DNA of 64,000 nucleotides, taken from assembly GCA_019055375.1 (NCBI GenBank), contig JAHQIW010007401.1, positions 62,001 to 126,000 on the forward strand. The letters are read 5' to 3'. Below, piece by piece: positions 61,101 through 64,000 of this stretch. The DNA comes from Parelaphostrongylus tenuis (taxonomy: Eukaryota > Nematoda > Chromadorea > Rhabditida > Metastrongylidae). Positions within the stretch are counted from its first letter, which is position 1. Each line of letters begins with the position of its first letter. Under the pieces are notes generated by a model. It was not told the origin of the DNA and searched no databases. It worked only from the letters and a program-made list of their open reading frames with translations. Position numbers and translations under genes: made by a program.

Positions 61101-64000
61101 TTTCACAGGCGTCGAAGTGCATTATGTGACGGACGAAAAGGTGTTTAAAGCCGAGGGCGATGTTTGTCTTTGTACTATTCCACTGGGAGTATTGAAGAGA
61201 TCAGTAAATGGATGCAGTGACGCGCCGAAATTTGAGCCGGAATTACCAGAAAAGACTGCAAGCGCCATCAGTCAGATGGGCTTTGGAATTTCAATAAGGT
61301 GGGCTCCACAACTTCGATTTTGAGTTTTCATCACCTAAGTTTTTTATTGAGGATTTTCTCTTTATAACATTTGCTTTTACATGTTCTAGGTCATTCTGAT
61401 TTTTTCCCGTCCTTTCTGGGATGTTAACCAAAACTATTTTGGTCATCTAAATCATTCAAAGTAAGTATTTCAGTGTTTGTGCGCTCTGTAAAGTGAGTAC
61501 TTTCTCACTTTAGTTCAACAAGAGAAATCATTGGTTTTTTTTCTAGAGCATCTCGTGGGGAAATGTTTCTGTTTGCTGCTCTTAGCAAGGCTCCTGTTTT
61601 GATTGCGATGATGGCCGGAGAGGCAGCGAATTTGGATGCGCCAAATGAGGTTGAACGTTTTTTCTATCATTCTTGTCGTCTCATTGTTGATTCTCTTTTC
61701 TGCTTTTTTTCCCTTTCGTCTTTGGCTGGAAATTTTGTCCTCTATCTCAGGTCATTGTACGTAAAGCGATGAATGTCTTGGCCAATATCTTTGGCTCGGC
61801 GTGTCCGAGAGGGGTGAGAATGATTAGTCTATTTACTACTGTTTTATCTAGACTCACATATAACGCTGATACTAATTTTAGCCTGTCGAAGCTGTGATTA
61901 CTCGTTGGCATAAGGACCCATTTGCGTGTGGAGCATATGCCTACGTACCATGTGGCAGTGATAGTGAGCGTCTTTCTGTTAACTTTATTGAAGAGCTACC
62001 GAACTCTTTGGAGCAACTGAGTTCATTTGACCATAACACTTTCGGTACGGCGAGATCAAATAAAGTGACACACCAGCTGGCTGCGCCGCTTCTCGGCTCA
62101 CTGGGGCTTACTGTAGTGGGGCGCGCCCCTGTGTAAATCTAGTAGTTATTTGGTGAACTCATTTAATTCTTCTTATTCATACTCTGCGTATTTGGTCATT
62201 CTTACAACATCTACGATTAGCAACATTATTTCAGCGAAAGATTTATAAAATCAGCATCAGACAGTTTACAACAATTTCTCATATGAGTTCACGCAGATAT
62301 ATTTGGAAAAGGAATTTTTTGTGTGCATATGCATTGTGGAACATTAATTTTATTTTTGAATAGACTGTTCTTCACAGGCGATTGATTGATGCTCTGTTCA
62401 TTAGGAAATAGTGGCATTGTTTCTACTTCTGATAGCCTTATTGAAGGCTTTTCAATAAGATTTCCTCTTTATGACCACAATCAATTTCAAATTTTGATTT
62501 AAAAACAAATTTTAGTGGCGATAAAGTCTAAATCTTCTTGCGAAGCTATAACACTGTATTGAAAACAAGCACCGCATGCAGGTTGAACCGCGCCGCATGT
62601 CAGGCTAAAAATGGCCGTCGTTCCGAATGAGTTGAAGCACACGCAGTAATTGAAATAGCGAATGTGTTATATACAGGGTTATTAAATTTTTGTTCGTTGA
62701 TTGACGTTTATGAAACAGTCATTTTTCTTTTGCTTGATGCGATGAAATTTCTCATTCTCAGTATTCGTGACTTTTTCATCAGGTGATTTGTGTGATATGT
62801 TGTCCGAGCCTGTTCGCGCTCGCATCGACGACGGTTCATACAGTGGTTCTGAACGGATTTTCTTCGCTGGCGAACACACAAGTGAACGCTATCCTGCCTC
62901 AGTACATGTGAGATTCATATCGTTCCCAAAAATAATAACAAGTATGGAATGTTTTTCTATAAGTAATAATTGGAAGTTCCCGTTAATAAATTGAAACACT
63001 GTGAAACATATATTCATTAATGTTGAGTGATCTACAAAACTCTGGATGTTAGACGGGATCTGAACGCGCATTTCATCCTATCCGGAGGCGAGTGTAGCCA
63101 TTGCATTGGCGATCTCTTGTTTTGCTATCACTCTTTCTGCGACACAACGCATCGGTCTGTCAGCAGTCAACGGTCATCGGCTTGACCTGACAAGTTGACC
63201 TGGCTTGAACTCAGTTACACCGACAGATATTGGATATACGTATCATCGACTTGATTGCTTTTGTACAAGCGCTTTTAGTTACTTTGATACTTCGATACTT
63301 GGACGGCGCGTCTTCACTGGTAGTGCAGACCCCAGCATAGTTTCCAACTCTTTCGCGCAACTGTTGTCCATGGGTGGTGATCTGCTTCGAGCACGGTGGC
63401 GTAGCTGAGTTTTATGCCGATATCGACTTGCTAGGCCGAACCGTTGACAGTGGGTTGCTGGCAGATCAATGCGTTTTGTCGTAGAAAGTGTGGTGGCATA
63501 ACAGGAGTTTTGGTAGTACAATGGTTAGCACTCGCCCAGGTCAGGGTGAAATACGGGTTTGAATCCCGCCTTACATTCAGAGTTTTACATATCAATCAAC
63601 ATTATTGAATGTTTAATTGTAACGTTAGGAGCACACATGGCACAGTGGTTAGAAGTGCTTTGTGTTGCACACAAGGTCGACGGTTCGATCTTGCGACCAT
63701 GGTTCATCAAGCCATCCATCCCTCCGTGATCAGTAATTGATACCGGACTGGTCGCAGGCTTGTCTGGGTGGATAAACTGCACTGAGTAGATAGAGCGGGA
63801 GGCCACCGCGAGTCATTGTGAAGGTCATATGTGCATTCATTCACCTCAAACGAAGTTCAAAATTGAGAGAGACGCGAATACATGGCTCATTCCTTAGGGT
63901 TTGATGAACGCCGAGAGCTCTATCCTTTTTTTTAGCGTTAATTGAATCGTTATACCATTGTTGAAAGCGGTGATAAAAAATCTTCAGTTGACTATACGTA
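49134..64000 (+). CDS. lsd-1/spr-5: LSD1/KDM1-type histone lysine demethylase, 3' end outside window
   Basis: This FAD-dependent enzyme removes mono- and dimethyl groups from histone H3 Lys4. Exons: 49134-49263, 49654-49784, about 49855-49943, 50035-50118, 50194-50315, 51577-51664, 51862-51997, 54598-54699, 54947-55037, 56513-56662, 57255-57328, 59366-59514, 60301-60405, 61109-61298, 61390-61460, 61547-61649, 61751-61813, 61882-61963 and 62783-62907. Exons 2-4 form the SWIRM domain (SRLPFDKLTAQELFYFPD, RRIHGFLQRHGFINFG). Exon 5 has the FAD-binding RVIIIGAGAAG. Exons 9-11 form the coiled tower domain that binds CoREST. Exon 12 has NQRDRRLLDFHFANLEY; exons 14-15 the catalytic-Lys region before VILIFSRPFWDV; exon 19 IFFAGEHTSERYPASVH. 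The last exon (GALLSGLREAG equivalent) lies beyond 64000. Exon 14 lacks one base near 61287; with it GFGNFNK is read, including the catalytic Lys. The exon 2/3 junction is off by one base. Whether it is spr-5 or lsd-1 is undecided. Confidence 0.93.
49281..49575 (+). repeat. SINE-A copy, diverged
   Basis: It has recognisable SINE-A blocks (GTCGATGGTTCGCTTCTGC, ACCATCGCGAGTCATTACAA, ATGCCGAGAGCCTTATC). It fills most of intron 1 of the LSD1 gene. Confidence 0.65.
50424..50642 (-). repeat. SINE-A copy, diverged
   Basis: A minus-strand copy with the blocks TTTGAGATGACTGAATGCAT and CCTCTAACCACTGCGC. It lies in intron 5 of the LSD1 gene. Confidence 0.6.
51272..51520 (+). repeat. SINE-A copy, 5'-truncated
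   Basis: It begins inside the tRNA-like head at TCGATCTCGCGCTCATGGCT and continues to the CCGAGAGCTTTATC tail. It lies in intron 5 of the LSD1 gene. Confidence 0.85.
52045..52355 (+). repeat. SINE-A copy, full length
   Basis: It starts GAGCGCATGTGGCGCAGTGG and ends CCGAGAGCTTTATCCTTTAT. A short CCCATC duplication interrupts the GCATCCC block. It lies in intron 7 of the LSD1 gene. Confidence 0.88.
52620..52765 (+). pseudogene. Mariner transposase C-terminal remnant
   Basis: An open frame ends GAISKLRNLADRWKKVVEND then GLHLEE and a stop, the typical C-terminus of mariner transposases. No catalytic motif remains. It lies in intron 7 of the LSD1 gene and does not join that gene in phase. Confidence 0.6.
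53004..53075 (-). tRNA. tRNA-Trp (anticodon CCA)
   Basis: The minus-strand 72-mer folds as a complete tRNA. The acceptor stem is GACCGCU with AGUGGUC (one G-U pair) and the discriminator is A. The A box TGGCGCAATGGTAGCG and the B box GTTCGATCC are intact, and the anticodon loop ACTCCAGA gives CCA for tryptophan. A run of five T follows two bases after the 3' end, a good Pol III terminator. It lies antisense in intron 7 of the LSD1 gene. Decayed relatives at 54.3-54.4 and about 54.47-54.54 kb show that the locus was duplicated. Confidence 0.85.
53200..54310. repeat. Repeat D: second inverted pair
   Basis: The arm at 53200-53330 (plus, GGATAGGAACTTTTCATAGG) recurs inverted at 54165-54300, and the segment 53950-54130 matches 31255-31440. 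A SINE-A copy lies inside (53432-53725). All of it is in intron 7 of the LSD1 gene. Confidence 0.6.
53432..53725 (+). repeat. SINE-A copy, full length
   Basis: It starts GAACGCATGTGGCGCGGTGG, has a B-box-like GGTTCGATCTCGCGC and ends CCGAGAGCTTTATCCTTTAT. GAATCA occurs on both sides and may be a short target duplication. Confidence 0.88.
54470..54540 (-). pseudogene. tRNA-Trp pseudogene
   Basis: It aligns with 53004-53075 and shares flanks (GTTTCAAAA on one side, the GATGAGATGGTTGTAATGATG-like block on the other), but many substitutions destroy the stems. Confidence 0.45.
54746..54899. mobile_element. Short MITE with inverted ends
   Basis: The ends are inverted: AACGCTTTCGAGACCGTGG at the left, and the complement of CATGATCCCGAAAGGGTT at the right. 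Internal words (GCGTCTCTAG and CTAGACGCAG) also pair. It is related to 45038-45198. It lies in intron 8 of the LSD1 gene. Confidence 0.65.
55155..55735. repeat. SINE-A copy split by a second, inverted SINE-A
   Basis: A plus-strand copy (55155-55360, continuing 55663-55735) is interrupted by a full-length minus-strand copy (about 55361-55662). The 12-bp word CAATCAGCCTTA occurs on both sides of the inner copy, a target-site duplication as expected for L1/RTE-type retroposition. It lies in intron 9 of the LSD1 gene. Confidence 0.88.
56785..56965 (-). repeat. SINE-B copy
   Basis: A minus-strand head (GCGCTGTGGCCGAGTGGCTG) and the block CCAAGCTCTCCTCGAGACTG identify the second SINE family. It lies in intron 10 of the LSD1 gene. 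Confidence 0.7.
57770..58065. repeat. Large inverted repeat with hammerhead-like cores
   Basis: Arms of about 90 bp (57770-57865 and 57965-58065) are inverted. Each carries GGCAT, a hammerhead-like core and CGAAACG. The plus arm reads CACUGAUGAGGUCUGACAUA, then ACCCGAAACGUACGUC: CUGAUGA and GAAA are intact and stem III is ACGU/ACGU, followed by C. The minus arm has GUGAUGAG, with the first core base lost. The lineage differs from types 1 and 2. It lies in intron 11 of the LSD1 gene. Confidence 0.6.
58252..58537 (-). repeat. SINE-A copy, full length
   Basis: A minus-strand copy from GAGCGCATGTGGCGCAGTGG to the tail at 58252, with a 10-bp deletion in the CCGGAGGGATGGATGG region. It lies in intron 11 of the LSD1 gene. 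Confidence 0.88.
59588..60176 (-). mobile_element. Mariner element with terminal repeats, internally deleted
   Basis: The terminal inverted repeats are GGTTGGGGAATAAGTTCTG at the left and its near complement CCAGAACTTTTTCCCCAACC at the right, typical mariner ends. Between them 59908-60054 encodes on the minus strand LTSEQIRLLMVYEWLLGSKA and INLAWGEHTVGKSTVNSIL, the N-terminal DNA-binding region. The catalytic domain is gone and a PLE terminal repeat (about 59645-59800) is inserted. It lies in intron 12 of the LSD1 gene. Confidence 0.85.
59698..59740 (+). ncRNA. Hammerhead ribozyme motif, type 1
   Basis: The plus strand reads GCCCGA, CUGACGAG, a GCAA-capped stem II, CGAAA, UACGUGUA and UCGGGC. 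The core is intact; stem III has one changed base (AUAC/GUGU, which still allows a U-G pair). It is nested inside the mariner element. Confidence 0.82.
60540..60715 (-). repeat. SINE-B copy with a 21-G tract
   Basis: A minus-strand SINE-B head (TGCCCCGTCGAGTGGCGTGA) and the block AGCCTGGCTATCCTCCAGAC flank a plus-strand run of 21 G at 60636-60656. It lies in intron 13 of the LSD1 gene. Confidence 0.7.
60915..61035 (+). repeat. SINE-C copy
   Basis: A tRNA-like head (GAGCCTCGGTAGTGTAGTGG; AGGTTCAACTCCCGGCC) and a weak tail. It lies in intron 13 of the LSD1 gene. Confidence 0.55.
63030..63115 (-). repeat. SINE-C head
   Basis: The minus strand shows a tRNA-like head with a decayed B box (GCGTTCAGATCCCGTC). 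It lies after LSD1 exon 19. Confidence 0.45.
63505..63615 (+). repeat. SINE-C copy
   Basis: A tRNA-like head (GGAGTTTTGGTAGTACAATG; GGGTTTGAATCCCGCC) with the family tail AGAGTTTTACATATCAATCA. Confidence 0.65.
63628..63932 (+). repeat. SINE-A copy, full length, diverged
   Basis: It starts GGAGCACACATGGCACAGTG, has the B-box-like CGGTTCGATCTTGCG and ends CCGAGAGCTCTATCC. Confidence 0.85.

Overview
This is a eukaryotic window, most likely from a strongylid-type (clade V) nematode such as a hookworm relative. The gene models have short exons separated by introns with GT donors and TTTCAG-like acceptors. The recognisable proteins resemble nematode and human orthologues. The DNA between and inside genes is dense with Penelope-like, mariner and tRNA-derived SINE sequence. 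The species itself is an inference.

Layout. Positions 1-17.8 kb are a repeat graveyard. It holds Penelope-like element (PLE) pieces at 2.7, 9.6-10.2 and 13.6-15.2 kb, mariner remnants at 6.2, 11.4 and 15.2 kb, a MITE at 5.5 kb and many hammerhead-ribozyme-like sequences. At 18.0-21.1 kb on the minus strand is an eight-exon choline-phosphate cytidylyltransferase gene (pcyt-1). From 21.1 to 34.7 kb is another repeat-rich stretch with a 379-bp tandem duplication and a palindromic mariner. From 34.7 kb to the right edge, four plus-strand genes follow one another: the 3' nine exons of a mitochondrial carrier (SLC25A46 family), an unrecognised Ser/Pro-rich gene end (39.9-41.8 kb), eIF3 subunit J (42.4-48.6 kb) and an LSD1/KDM1-type histone demethylase (49.1 kb, running off the right edge). 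Gaps of about 580 and 550 bp separate the last three, which is compatible with a nematode operon but not proof of one. A well-formed tRNA-Trp gene lies antisense in an LSD1 intron.

Repeats. At least three tRNA-derived SINE families are present (A: about 300 bp, some 17 copies; B and C: shorter). They sit in introns and intergenic DNA, and one copy is nested in another with a 12-bp target duplication. The most striking signal is a set of hammerhead-ribozyme motifs in several sequence lineages (type 1 at 3.1, 3.3, 12.7, 28.8, 34.2, 35.4, 35.6, 39.5 and 59.7 kb; type 2 at 1.0, 1.3, 3.8, 4.0 and 25.0 kb; palindromic forms at 13.4 and 57.8-58.06 kb). They are associated with PLE debris, as is known for PLE terminal repeats.

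Quality. Three otherwise intact genes (pcyt-1, eIF3J, LSD1) each need one extra base in or beside a run of A/T to stay in frame. This points to homopolymer errors in the assembly rather than three independent pseudogenes.
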